DNA from: Asterias amurensis
Taxonomy: Eukaryota; Echinodermata; Asteroidea; Forcipulatida; Asteriidae
Length of the DNA stretch: 64,000 nucleotides
Assembly (NCBI RefSeq): GCF_032118995.1
Contig: NC_092661.1
Location: 2,172,501-2,236,500, forward strand
Direction: 5' to 3'
Made by a program: the position numbers and the translations under genes. Positions 53,200-64,000 of this stretch are shown here, piece after piece. Within the stretch, counting starts at the first letter, position 1; each line of letters starts with the position of its first letter. The notes beneath the pieces are model-generated. The model worked only from the letters and a program-made list of their open reading frames with translations, ran no database searches and was not told where the DNA came from.

Positions 53200-54620
53200 T
53201 GAAAAAAGATGCAAAATAGATTTAACTTATTAAGTGATTTATTTCATATGGTTTCTTATGAAGAACATTACCCCAAAAATATTTAGGTTCACCATTTTAT
53301 TTAAGGAAAGAAACAAAAACAAATCAGTGTAAAGGGTTTGCCACCCAAGTTGCAACCTGTGGGTAAACTCTGGTCAATTATGAAATTGTTTGAAAGAAAA
53401 ATGCAGGACTTTGTTTTAAATAAAAGGTGGTTTATCATTTGGTAAATTTTGTAAAAAAAAGCAACCCCCAAAGTTCTTTGTTTGTACTCTTTATTTTGTT
53501 TCAGAGGTTTTATCCCTCTGAAAACAGCAAAATTTACTGACAATGGGTTCGCCACCCGTAGGGAAACCTCTGGCCAATTTTCTAACTGTGTTTATTTGAA
53601 AAATTTACCACTTTATTTTAAAAGGCGATTTTTTTTAATCTTTTGGTAATTTTTTGAAAATTACCCTCCCCAAAAATATTTGGTTAAAAGTAGTTTTGTT
53701 TTATTTCAGAGGGTTATATTTAATTTTTAAGCAGAGCAAAATTCAGTGATATGGGTTCGCCACCCGTAGGATAACCTCTGGCCAATTTTCTAACTGTTTA
53801 GTTGAAAAAAATTCTACCACTGTTTCATGTTTACCTCTTAAGACATGTAAGCAAAATTCAGTGATATGGGTTTGCCATCCGTAGGGAAACCCCAGGCCAA
53901 TTTTTTAACTGTTAATTGAAAAAAAATGCGCCACTTCATATTGGGTGATTTATCATTTGGTAAGTTTCGAAAAACAAGCCCCCAAACATTTGGTTTTATA
54001 TTTTTAACACTGGAAACAGAAGAGCAAAAACTCAGTGACCATGGGAGACCCCTGGCCAATTTTTTTAACAGTGTTTGATTGAAAATTGCGCCACTTCAAA
54101 TTAATTTGAAAAATAACGTAAACCCCTCAAATATTTTAATGTACAAATAGGTTTGTTTTATTTCAGAGGTTTTATATTTTACCTGTGAACAGAAGGAGCA
54201 AAAATCAGTGACAAAGGGTTCGCCACCCGTAAGGAAACCCCTGGTCAATTTTTTTTACAGTGTTTGATTGAAAATTGCGCCACTTCAAATTTCAAAAATA
54301 ACAGAAACCCCCCCAAAAATGTGGACGTTTTATTTCAGCGGTTTTATATTTTACCTGTGAAAACAGCAAAAATCAGTTACAAAGGGTTCGCCACCCGTAA
54401 GGAAACCCCTGGTCAATTTTTTTTACAGTGTTTGATTGAAAATTGCGCCACTTCAAATTTCAAAAATAACAGAAACCCCCCCAAAAATGTGGACGTTTTA
54501 TTTCAGCGGTTTTATATTTTACCTGTGAAAACAACAAAAATCAGTTACAAAGGGTTCGCGCCTGTAAGGAAGCCCCTGGCCAATTTCTTTCAAATGTTTG
54601 GGGAAAAAAAGCAAACATTA
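53200..54620. repeat. Intronic satellite, ~110-210-bp units
   Basis: 'gggttcgccacccgtaagg' plus 'aaacccctggccaatttt' recurs near 53335, 53545, 53755, 53865, 54215, 54380 and 54550. 'attgcgccacttcaaatt' and 'ttatttcagaggttttatat' fill the rest. The last two units are nearly identical 166-bp copies. It fills the intron between exons 2 and 3 of the POLR1H copy. Confidence 0.85.
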
Positions 54621-55436
54621 TTTGTTGATGTATCAAAATCCTTACCTCGGATGGATTCATCGCTACTGTGACAGGGTTTTGCTTTTTCTGTTTTCTCAGC
54701 AAGTAGAACTAGTAGACATATTTTGCTGAAACTTTCACTGTTTTATTTTATCTTTCTTTGTTTTGTCAATTAATCATTGACATAAAAAACAACTTATGGC
54801 CTTACCTTTTAGGCGTATTATCAGATTTACTTTTTCAATGCTTGGTTATTTTTCATCACTTCTTAACTGCATTTTTGTATCTGGTCTGGTTTCAGATTGA
54901 CAAGCCATGTGCCAAGTGCTGTCACGATGGGCTTCATTTCCACACCAGGCAAACGTGATCAGCTGATGAAGGACAAACCGTCATCTATTTCTGCCCATTA
55001 TGCAAGTAAGTTAATCACTTCTTAATTCATACTTGGTTCATACTTCCTGCAAATGCAAAGTGAATTTTGGCTACACAGCCCTGTTTTCTTAGCGCATGTT
55101 TCGAAGGGGTTGAACACAGTTCGACTGTTGCGAGTTATTAATTGCGAGTTCATGACAACAAAATTTGCTTCGCATTCGCAGGAAGTATGAACCGGGCTTT
55201 AGGGCTGTAGACCCTTTTAGGCAGTTTCCATAGATTTATTATAGATTTATTTAGCGTGGTCACTACATATTTGGCTGCACAGGCAGTTTATTCTCGGGGG
55301 AGCTGAGTTGGTTTGATGAACGGGTAACACTGTTGCAGAGCCACGAGCGTCACTGAATGACGGATTTCAGTGCTATATAAAAGTTAGTACAAGCAGAAAT
55401 TCACTGTTCATATGACATGTATGTAAATCGTCGGTG

Positions 55437-55828
55437 GAAGTTTCATGGCCGAGCGTTTAAGAGCATTAACTTCAAACTCTGGTGTTTCTGATCAGAAGAG
55501 TGTGGGTTCGAATCCCCAGCCTTGACACTTGTGTCCTTAAGCAAGACACTTAACCATTGCTTCGCCCCTCGGATTGGACGTAAAGCCGTTGGTCCCATGT
55601 AAAAGAATGCAGTGCATGCACTTATCGAAAAAGAGAAGGGGTTCGCCCCGGTGTTCCTGGCTGTGGCTGCTGTATGCGCCGTAGCACCATGTAAACCATT
55701 ACATGGTGGTCTAAGGATTAGGTCTCATAATTTCAAAATTTTCGTCCCACTCGCCTTGCAGTGAAAAATATTTGGCGCGTTCTATCCTTTGGAAAAGGCC
55801 GTTATAAATACGTTTATTATTGGATCTT
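55437..55828 (+). mobile_element. tRNA-derived SINE, family A, full length
   Basis: A box TGGCCGAGCG and B box GGTTCGAATCCC lead to the full body ('taaccattgcttcgcccc', 'gccccggtgttcctggctg') and tail 'aaatacgtttattattgg'. Confidence 0.8.
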
Positions 55829-55845
55829 GCAACGGATCTGCAGTG

Positions 55846-56015
55846 GATTTTACAAAGATTAAAGACTAGTCTTATCTTGTTGGGACAATTTACTTGTCTA
55901 ACTTAGGACTAGCCCTAAGTTAGAACTAGTCTTATCTTGTTAGGACAAGTTACTCGTCTAACTTAGGACAAGCCTTAGGTTATACCAGTCCAAACTCTTT
56001 GTGAAATCGACCCCA
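55846..56015. mobile_element. MITE with ATTTCACAAAGA-type ends
   Basis: 'gattttacaaagattaaag' and 'aactctttgtgaaatcgacc' are the ends. An internal 'agtcttatcttgttgggaca' block is duplicated. It directly precedes the first terminal-exon unit. Confidence 0.65.
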
Positions 56016-56086
56016 GGATGGTTAGGTTCAATGGTCCATTTTAAATGTAAAAGTAATTTTTTATTTTTTATTTATTTTATTTACAG

Positions 56087-59000
56087 GCATCAAGAGATTG
56101 AGTACTCCTGAAGAGAATCAACATCTTCGGATCGGTCTACACTGAGAGGAACTCAAGGCAAGAGGTCACTGGAACAAGGAGATGAAATCACCACCGGCGA
56201 CGACGACAACGATGACGACCCGATGCCAGAGAGATGTCTTTCTGATGAGGAGGCAAATTTTTTGACTGATGTGTTCATTGAAAAATGTGCCACTTCATAT
56301 AAGGTGATTTATAAGTTTTGAAAAACAAGCCCCCAACTATTTGGTTTTATATTTTGAACTCTGAAAACAGAAGAGCAAAAATTCAGTGACAAAGGGTTCG
56401 CCACCCGTAAGGAAACCCCTGGCCGATTTTTAAACTGTGTTTGATTGAAAATTGCGCCACTTTGAATTGAAAGTTGACATATGGTAAATTTTGAAAAATA
56501 ACAGGAAACCTCTCAAAATATTTTGATATACAAATAGGTTTGTTTTATTTCAGAGGTTTCTATTTTACCTGTGAAAGGAAATCCCATGCCAATTATTTTT
56601 AAATGTTTGGGAAAAAAGCAAACATAGTTTGTTGATGTATCAAAATCTTTATCTTGGATGGATTCATCGCTACTGTGACAGGGTTTGCTTCTTTCTGTTT
56701 TCTAAGCAAGTAGAACCAATTAACCTATTTTGCTGAAACGTTCACTGTTTTATTTCATCTTTCTAACCATTTGTGAAATCCACCCTAGGATAGTTAGAGT
56801 CAAAGGTTCATTTTTTATGTAAAAGTAATTTTTTTTAATATTTGTTTATATTTACAGGCATCAAGAGATTGAGTACTCCTGAAGAGATTCAACATCTTCG
56901 GATCAGTCTATACTTATAGATCTCAAGACAAGAGCCCACTGGAACAAGGAGATGAAATCACCACCGACGACGACGACAACGATGACGAGCTGATGTCACA
57001 GAGATGTCTTACTGATGAGAAGGCAGATTTTTTGACTGGTGTATTCATTGAAAAATGTGCCACTTCATATAAGGTGATTTATAAGTTTTGAAAAACAAGC
57101 CCCCAACTATTTGGTTTTATATTTTGAACTCTGAAAACAGAAGAGCAGAAATTCAGTGACAAAGGGTTCGCCACCCGTAAGGAAACCCCTGGCCGATTTT
57201 TTAACTGTGTTTGACTGAAAATTGCGCCACTTCAAATTGAAAGTCGACATTTGGTAAATTTTGAAAATTAACAGGAAACTTCTCCAAATATTTTGATATA
57301 CAAATAGGTTTGTTTACTTCAGAGGTTTTATATTTTACCTGTGAAAACAGAGAAAAAATCGGTGATAGTCTCTAAGGAAATCCCATTCCAATTATTTTTA
57401 AATGTTTAGGACAAAAGCAAACATAGTTTGTTGATGTATCGAAATCTTTACCTTGGATGGATTCATCGCTACTGTGACAGGGTTTTGCTTCTTTCTGTTT
57501 TCGTAGCAAGTAGAACCAATTACCCTTTTTTTTCTGCAACTTTTACTGTTTTATTTCATCTTTCTATCCATTTGTGAAATTGACCCCAGGATGGTTAGGG
57601 TCAAACGTTCATTTTTTAACGTAAAAGTAATTTTTTTATATATTTTTTTTATATTTACAGGCATCAAGAGATTGAGTACTCCTGAAGAGAATCAACATCT
57701 TCGGATCGGTCTACACTTATAGATCTCAAGACAAGAGCTCGCTGGAACAAGGAGATGAAATCACCACCGGTGACGACGACATTGATGACGACCTAATGCC
57801 ACAGAGATGTCTTACTGATGAGAAGGCCGATTTTTTTGACTGGTGTATTCATTGAAAAATGTGCCACTTCATATAAGGTGATTTATAAGTTTTGAAAAAC
57901 AAGCCCCCAACTATTTGGTTTTATATTTTGAACTCTGAAAACAGAAGAGCAAAATTCAGTGACAAAGGGTTCGCCACCCGTAAGGAAACCCCTGGCCGAT
58001 TTTTAAACTGTGTTTGATTGAAAATTGCGCCACTTCGAATTGAAAGTTGACATATGGTAAATTTTGAAAAATAACAGGAAACCTCTCAAGATATTTTGAT
58101 ATACAAATAGGTTTGTTTTATTTCAGAGGTTTCTATTTTACCTGTGAAAGGAAATCCCATGCCAATTATTTTTAAATGTTTGGGGAAAAAAGCAAACATA
58201 GTTTGTTGATGTATCAAAATCTTTATCTTGGATGGATTCATCGCTACTGTGACAGGGTTTGCTTCTTTCTGTTTTCTAAGCAAGTAGAACCAATTAACCT
58301 ATTTTGCTGAAACGTTCACTGTTTTATTTCATCTTTCTAACCATTTGTGAAATCCACCCTAAGATAGTTAGAGTCAAAGGTTCATTTTTTATGTAAAAGT
58401 ATTTTTTTTAATATTTGTTTATATTTACAGGCATCAAGAGATTGAGTACTCCTGAAGAGAATCAACATCTTCGGATCAGTCTACACTTATAGATCTCAAG
58501 ACAAGAGCTCACTGGAACAAGGAGATGAAATCACCACCGGCGACGACGACAATGATGACGACCTGATGCCACAGAGATGTCTTACTGATGAGGCCGACTT
58601 TTTGACTGGTGTTTTCATTGAAAAATGTGCTACTTCATATAAGGTGATTTATAAGTTTGAAAACAAGCCCCCAACTATTTGGTTTTATATTTTGAACTCT
58701 GAAAACAGAAGAGCAAAAATTCAGTGACAAAGGGTTCGCCACCCGTAAGGAAACCCCTGGCCGATTTTTTTAACTGTGTTTGATTGAAAATTGCACCACT
58801 TCAAATTGAAAGTTGAAATTTGGTAAATTTTGAAAAATAACAGGAAACTTCTCCAAACATTTTGATATATAAATAGGTTCGTTTTACTTCAGAGGTTTTA
58901 TATTTTACCTGTGAAAACAGAGGAGCAAAAATCAGTGACAGTCTGTAAGACAATCCCTGGCCTATTATTTTTACATAGTTTGTTGATGTATCAAAATCTT

Positions 59001-59390
59001 TACCTTGGACGGATTCATCGCTACTGTGACAGGGTTTTGCTTCTTGCTGTTTTCTAAGCAAGTAGAACCAATAAACTTATTTTGCTGAAACTTTCACTGC
59101 TTTATTTCATCTTTCAAACCACTTGTGAAATTGCCCCCAGGATGGTTAGGGTCAAAGGTTCATTTTTTATGTAAAAGTAATTTTTGATTTTTTTTTGCTA
59201 TTTCTGATTTACAGGCATCAAGAGATTGAGTACTCCTGAAGAGAATCAACATCTTCGGTTCGGTCTACACTGAGAGGAACTCAAGGCAAGAGCTCACTGG
59301 AACAAGGAGATGAAATCACTTCTGACAACGACGAAGACAACGACGACCACCTGATGCCAGAGAGATGTCTTACTGATGAGGAGGCCGAGC
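56087..59390 (+). repeat. Five tandem ~0.78-kb units carrying the POLR1H terminal exon
   Basis: The terminal exon with its acceptor (tttacag|GCATCAAGAGATTG) starts at 56087, 56858, 57661, 58431 and 59215, giving unit lengths of 771, 803, 770 and 784. Each unit holds the exon, 3'UTR with a GA/CGA-rich stretch, and intronic satellite. Copies 2-4 share 'cttatagatctcaag'; copies 1 and 5 share 'ctgagaggaactcaag'. Only copy 5 runs on into unique DNA at about 59395, so it probably holds the original 3' end. Confidence 0.9.
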
Positions 59391-59959
59391 ATCCATCCCA
59401 GTATGGGTACTTAAATAAGATAAGGATCCTTTATCACTGACAGTGCCATCAAGATTGTCTCAAGAAACAAAATGAGGCTTGACAACAAAATTTAGTCTGG
59501 TTCCTTTTTGTTAAACTTTGAGCATTTCGAGCGGGTTTTGATCGGTACACGGGAACCAGACAAAATGGCTGAACTGTGGTAAAGGTGTTTTTAAACTGTC
59601 AGTGTTGCTCACATTAGTTTGCGATAACTCGTGCTTTATAGCTTGTTTTGAAAAAATTAGTATCTGAAATTGAATTGTTAACCGTCGTGAATTGTTGTTA
59701 TTGATCGATCCTCCCCTAACCCCTGGGGTGGGTTGATCGATTGAAAGAACGAACAAGAAACTTGAGTGCAAACCTTTTATGATAAAAGCCTTCTAGCTCT
59801 GTTTAGGATTATGGCATACTTTGTAACTTATGGGTCATGACAAGACTAAAACTCCCTTTTTCCTGAGAGTTGGTCATTGGACAAAAGTCATCCTTGATAC
59901 TGTTACTACGAAACGCCTGATGCATTACGGAGGCCATTGCCACTGGTCCTTGCCTGGTT
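59391..59959. other. Unassigned, possible POLR1H 3'UTR
   Basis: Unique sequence after the last terminal-exon unit. No clear coding region was seen. Confidence 0.35.
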
Positions 59960-60232
59960 TTAGTTTAGTGGCTTACTGTTGTACCACTACCATCACACGT
60001 GACTTTCATCCCTTTCTGCTAGGGATTGGGTCACAGCAAACTTAGTAAAGTTTTAGTTAAGTGGATTACTGTTGTACCACTACCATCACACGTGACTTTC
60101 CTCCCTTTCTGCTAGGGATTGGGTCACAGCAAACTTAGTAAAGTTTTACATTAGTGGCTTACTGTTGTACCACTACCATCACACGTGACTTTCATCCCTT
60201 TCTGTTAGGGATTGTGTCGCAGCAAACTTAGG
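59960..60232. repeat. 93-bp tandem repeat, about 2.9 units
   Basis: 'ttactgttgtaccactacc' recurs at a 93-bp spacing (units start near 59968, 60061 and 60154) with few differences. Confidence 0.85.
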
Positions 60233-60486
60233 TTCATATGTTCATACATGACCTTTTCCCCTTCCTACCTGGGGGAAATGACTGGTACTTTCTATTAATC
60301 CACCTGCCCTGTTACCTCTGACCCTTCCTCTGTGGGGTAAGGTTACTGTAAACCTTTGCGGTTGTATGTCAGAAATGGCCACTTGCCATTTAACTTCTGC
60401 CCCCCCCCCCTTCCCACCTGGGGTGTTTGTTGCAATAACACAGTGATAAATCTTGAATCATGTGTTGTGAATTGTTTCTATAGACT

Positions 60487-60668
60487 AACAGGCCTGCATG
60501 CTTTCTTTTGAAAAGGCAAGGGCACCATAGCATTTCCTCCTTGGTAAAACGCACCCTATGAGGAAATTGTATATCTGTACTGGATCATTTCAAGGGCACC
60601 AGGGCAATGACCAGGGGCATCGAGGCTATCGCCTTTGTTGCCCCCATGAAGTATCAGGCCTGGATTTA
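60487..60668. mobile_element. MITE-like repeat with CAGGCCTG ends
   Basis: 'acaggcctgcatgctttc' at left and 'gtatcaggcctg' at right. The interior 'ctccttggtaaa' and 'catttcaagggcacc' match 24170-24360 and 27525-27650. Confidence 0.55.
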
Positions 60669-61324
60669 TTCATGATTGTGCATTTGACTGCATCTGTGAT
60701 CCAACTTCACAAAAAGAAGACAAATCATTACGTGAAACATTTTGCTTATCATTCTTTTTGTTGGCCACACGCGCAAATTAAATTACTGTCAAAGCTATTC
60801 TTAATTTTGGCTTTCAACTTAATTTTGGGACGAGAAATACGACAATGCGAAAAGATTTGTCCTTTTTGGTAATTTGGGTCACAAGTGCAAAATATTTGTG
60901 TATTTTACATAAATTATCTTATTGAGACATTCCCACGAAATGAGTTCATACAAAATGCATACTTTTCATATAGAACGCGCTAACTTTACTTCCCAAAATA
61001 CAAAATTCAAATTTTTTTTTTACTCTCTTGGCAAATTTTTTTCCCGCTACTACTTCTAAAACTTTGCTCACTTTAAAAACTCTTCTTCTCTTGATTTTTC
61101 CCAGAGTTGGAATATCTTAGCAAATTTTACAGAAATTTTTGTTTTCCTGTTTAGGAAAACAAAACTTTCTGTAAGATTTGCATGTGACTCAAATTGTGGG
61201 AGTGTCTCTGGTTCTATATTGATACTTTGATGATTGTGAAGCCAAGTACAACTTTGCACTCAATACAATTAATGCAAGCGGAACACATCCTAAAGTTGTA
61301 TTCTTGGGACCAATCTTCATGACA

Positions 61325-61512
61325 TACAAGTACGTCATCATTTTAACTAAATTTATTCCTTTTTGGCACGACATGTTTGGATAAGTGTGATGCACACCTG
61401 TCCAAACTCAAAATTAAATACAAGTACGTCATCAATTTAACAAAATTTATTCATTTTAGGCATGACATGTTTGGATGAGTGTGGTGCACACCTGTCCAAA
61501 TTCAAAATAAAA
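61325..61512. repeat. 94-bp tandem duplication
   Basis: Two units with 'caagtacgtcatca' at 61327 and 61421, each ending in 'gcacacctgtccaa', with a few substitutions. Confidence 0.85.
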
Positions 61513-63461
61513 TTGATTAAAAAGTACAATTTATTTTTTTACGAAACAGTCACAAACTTCATTTGAAAATGTTGTTTTTTCCTTCTTTGCATTGCTGCGA
61601 CAGTAATAACTAACAGTTCTTAATTTTATTGAGTTTTTTTTTGCATCAGCTGATACAAAAAAAATCTAATTTCAGAGATAACTTTATTTCAACTCAAGGT
61701 TTGTAAATGTTGCACTTGGCTGTTTTTATAATTTGAAATATTGTGTTGTAAATTAATTGGTTACCATTCATTAAATGCTGTAGAAAGCACCACTGAACTG
61801 TAGAAGCAGCAGAGTTGTGCAAACGTGTGTGCCTGTCGGTGTGGCCAACTACTATCTGGAAAGTGTGACGACCTAATGATCCAAGAGTTAATGGTTGGGT
61901 AAGCATTTTATTAAGTGAAATCTTGTTAATGTGGCGCTGGTAGTCTGTCTTACCGGTGTCCTACCTTACATGATTGACAAACTATTTCAACTTTCTCGAT
62001 CTCCGACAAAAAACGAAACCTAAGAAAGAAAGGATTTGGTTGCCTATTGAAGTCTTTGGGGGCCTGTATCAAAAGTGTCAAGGACTGAGGACCATTGCAC
62101 TTTTTTGCACATTTTTTACCTGATCATTTTGTTATCCTAAGTTGGTACCCGTCTCTCTATACTGTTCCTGTGTAAACGGGTCTACTTTTTGAGCAACTTC
62201 TCTACACTGGACATCCTCTTCTGATCTGAGGGAGCCTCTGAACTTGACGGATGATGGAGACTTCTACCCGGATGTTGGTGTGAGGGTCGGAGAAACGAGA
62301 TTCTGAACATGGCTATTCACGTTTCAATCAGGTACTCAGGCTTTTACATTGGTTTCACTTGTGTTAAGAAGTTTGAACTGTATCAAAAGGAGATATCAAA
62401 GATGACATTTGGATTGTGTAGGAAGTTAACAGGGTCCTTTATAGAAGAAACATCGTTGCTTAGATAGATGCCGTTGTGCATTAGGTACTTGTGACCGGTT
62501 CATTCTAAGCCACAGTAGGTTGTACGTACATTTTGTACACTCCTTCGTCAGTTAGAATAGTGTTTAGATTTTAGATTTAGTTAAAACCCCTGTTGAACTG
62601 GTTGACAATATTCAGTCTATGACGTTAACTATTGGTCTATTTCAGTGACCAATTAACTAGGTTGTTCATTGTAGGTTTTGAGTGGTCAGCTTTATGACAG
62701 ATTCTACAGTAGGTATTTTAACGACAATCAGTTGAAGAAATGATTTACAAATGATGTTGACCAATAGACATTGCTTTTTTAACAAATACTGCCACTGTGG
62801 TGTGCATGATTTGTATACATTTTTCATAAACATAGTAATTTTGCTGCAGTAGGTGTTTAAAATCCTTCAGGGTATTAATTATTGATAATTGTGAACAGTT
62901 TTATAACTGGTTAACCCTTTTCCAGCTGAACATGGTGACGACACTCAGGCGGTTTACAGACACTCACAAAATGTGTTCAGCCGCAATGTTTGAATCTTGT
63001 TTCTCTAGTTATTTAGGCTGTTAACGTGACAAAGACACTTGGTCATTAATAATTTGACAGGTTCTAAAAAGAGTTTAAGATGTGTTACCTGTAGAGAACA
63101 TCTCAACATGTACAACAGCGTAGTGTAATTTGAATCAAACTAGGTGCTTATTAGCAGATTAGCAGTATTAGTGTAGACTTATTCAGTTAAACCTCGGAAC
63201 AAACATAGTAATTTGTCACATGGCTAGGTAGTTATACGAAGCATAAACACTAGTCCAGTATTAGTGTAGAATTATTAAACAAATAACTAAATTAGTTATT
63301 TCTCAATTTGCTTGTTAGATTGATTTTTTTATGAATATTATGCCAAAAAGACACAGCAGGAATAGGTAATCTAAATAAGACATCACTTTGTTACTTTAGT
63401 CATGCACTGTTTGCAGAATCACAGGTGTCTTTCTAGATGGAAAATACACCAAGTTATCAGC
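61513..63461. other. Unassigned AT-rich sequence
   Basis: No supported gene. A short ATG frame at 62310-62332 (MAIHVSI then a GT) could be a first exon of a gene continuing past the window, but nothing confirms it. Confidence 0.3.
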
Positions 63462-64000
63462 GATCTTATCGTCACTGATAAAACCTTAATTTTCCGACAT
63501 CGACGTCAGACTCATTTTTATGCAAAAACATTGTAGTTTATAATTGGTACGAAATCATTAGTATGCAGTGGTTGGTTTGCAGATTTACATGAAGTTAATC
63601 AGTAGGAGTAGTTGTTGATCCTAGATGTTCAATACTTTATTGGGACCTCATTAGCAATTTGTAGTTCCGTAGGATTTGAAACTTTGTTGTACTTAGGATC
63701 TTATCGTCACTGATAAAACCTTAGTTTTCCGATATCGACGTCGTACCCATTTTTATGCAAAAACATTGTAATTTAAAATTGGTGCGAAAATCATTAGCAT
63801 GCAGTTGTTGGTTTGCAGATTTACATGAAGTTAATCAGTAGGAGTAGTTGTTGATCCTAAATGTTTAATACTTTATTGGGACTTCATTAGCAACTTGTAG
63901 TTCTGTAGGATTTGAAACTTGGTTGTACTTAGGATCTTATCGTCACTGATAAAACTTTAGTTTAGAATTTGTTTAGAGATAGGTTAGTTTTTTTTAAGAG
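63462..64000. repeat. ~236-bp tandem repeat, about 2.3 units to the window edge
   Basis: 'gatcttatcgtcactgataa' starts at about 63462, 63697 and 63933. The units share 'ttccga(c/t)atcgacgtc' and 'agtaggagtagttgttgatc'. The array may continue beyond the window. Confidence 0.85.

Larger units (their letters stand above)
51182..56111 (+). pseudogene. POLR1H: POLR1H (RPA12/ZNRD1) copy with disrupted reading frame
   Basis: Exons 51182-51311, 52519-52622, 54896-55005 and 56087-56111 join in phase at GT..AG sites. The decoded parts match RPA12: REFCSQFGSILPF, CKTCPHKVDAK, ALHGVVYHSYLR, DKPCAKCCHDGLHFHTRQT, SADEGQTVIYFCPLCK and HQEIEYS then stop. RPA12 is the small Pol I subunit whose C-terminal zinc ribbon stimulates RNA cleavage. 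Two in-frame TGA codons interrupt it, at 51197-51199 and 54956-54958. The second falls where family members have Arg (TRQ-x-R-SADEGQ), so a CGA to TGA change is likely. In the first ribbon the second Cys of CxxC is Phe (CSQF). In the second, the Gly after CxxC is Cys. Retained introns rule out a processed copy. A functional gene with sequencing errors, or a decaying duplicate with the working gene elsewhere, are both possible. Confidence 0.75.

Noticed and set aside
54264-54671. 135-codon open frame in the intronic satellite
   Set aside because: It is two satellite units in tandem; the frame is not kept in other units.
1076-55828. Additional tRNA genes at the SINE heads (B boxes GGTTCGAATCC)
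   Set aside because: They lack closing acceptor stems and run into SINE bodies; only 24904-24975 forms a full tRNA.
62310-62332. Possible first exon MAIHVSI before a GT near the window end
   Set aside because: Too short, with no recognisable family and no second exon within the window; mentioned only as unassigned sequence.

Overview
The window is animal nuclear DNA, most likely from an echinoderm and perhaps a sea star. It has intron-rich, deuterostome-type genes with short GT..AG exons, is AT-rich, and is packed with tRNA-derived SINEs, LINE tails and short inverted-repeat transposons. The sea-star guess comes from repeat style and protein similarity alone and could not be tested here. No bacterial, viral or CRISPR features were seen.

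Layout: (1) 2136-15626, minus strand: ARMC2, 16 coding exons, 875 codons, with many SINEs, MITEs and minisatellites in its introns. (2) A divergent promoter at about 16.44-16.91 kb, then UTP11 (plus, 16911-23205, 8 exons, 238 aa). (3) A tRNA-Trp(CCA) gene, minus, 24904-24975. (4) RPL13A (plus, 25243-33045, 8 exons, 203 aa) with a 5'TOP-like start. Each of its seven introns carries one box C/D snoRNA: five U33-like and two U34-like. (5) A repeat-only stretch at 33.3-37.3 kb. (6) ISCU (minus, 37377-40241, 5 exons, 160 aa), head-to-head with (7) an unnamed gene for a 333-aa STI1-like protein (plus, 40609-47774, 6 exons). (8) 47.8-51.1 kb: palindrome-rich degenerate repeat arrays. (9) 51182-59400: a POLR1H (RNA polymerase I subunit RPA12) copy that keeps its exon-intron structure but has two in-frame TGA codons and damaged zinc-ribbon residues. 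Its terminal exon lies in a ~0.78-kb unit present five times, fed by an intronic satellite. (10) 59.4-64 kb: only short tandem repeats and one MITE, no gene recognised.

Working together: ribosome production is a shared theme. UTP11 belongs to the SSU processome, RPL13A is a 60S protein, U33/U34 snoRNAs guide rRNA 2'-O-methylation, and POLR1H belongs to the polymerase that makes rRNA. ISCU (Fe-S cluster assembly) and ARMC2 (sperm flagellum) are unrelated. The most notable signals are the one-snoRNA-per-intron layout of RPL13A, a U33 copy inserted in a MITE between 19-bp flanking repeats, a perfect 26-bp hairpin in RPL13A intron 7, a hybrid of two MITE families, and repeated partial-exon duplications.
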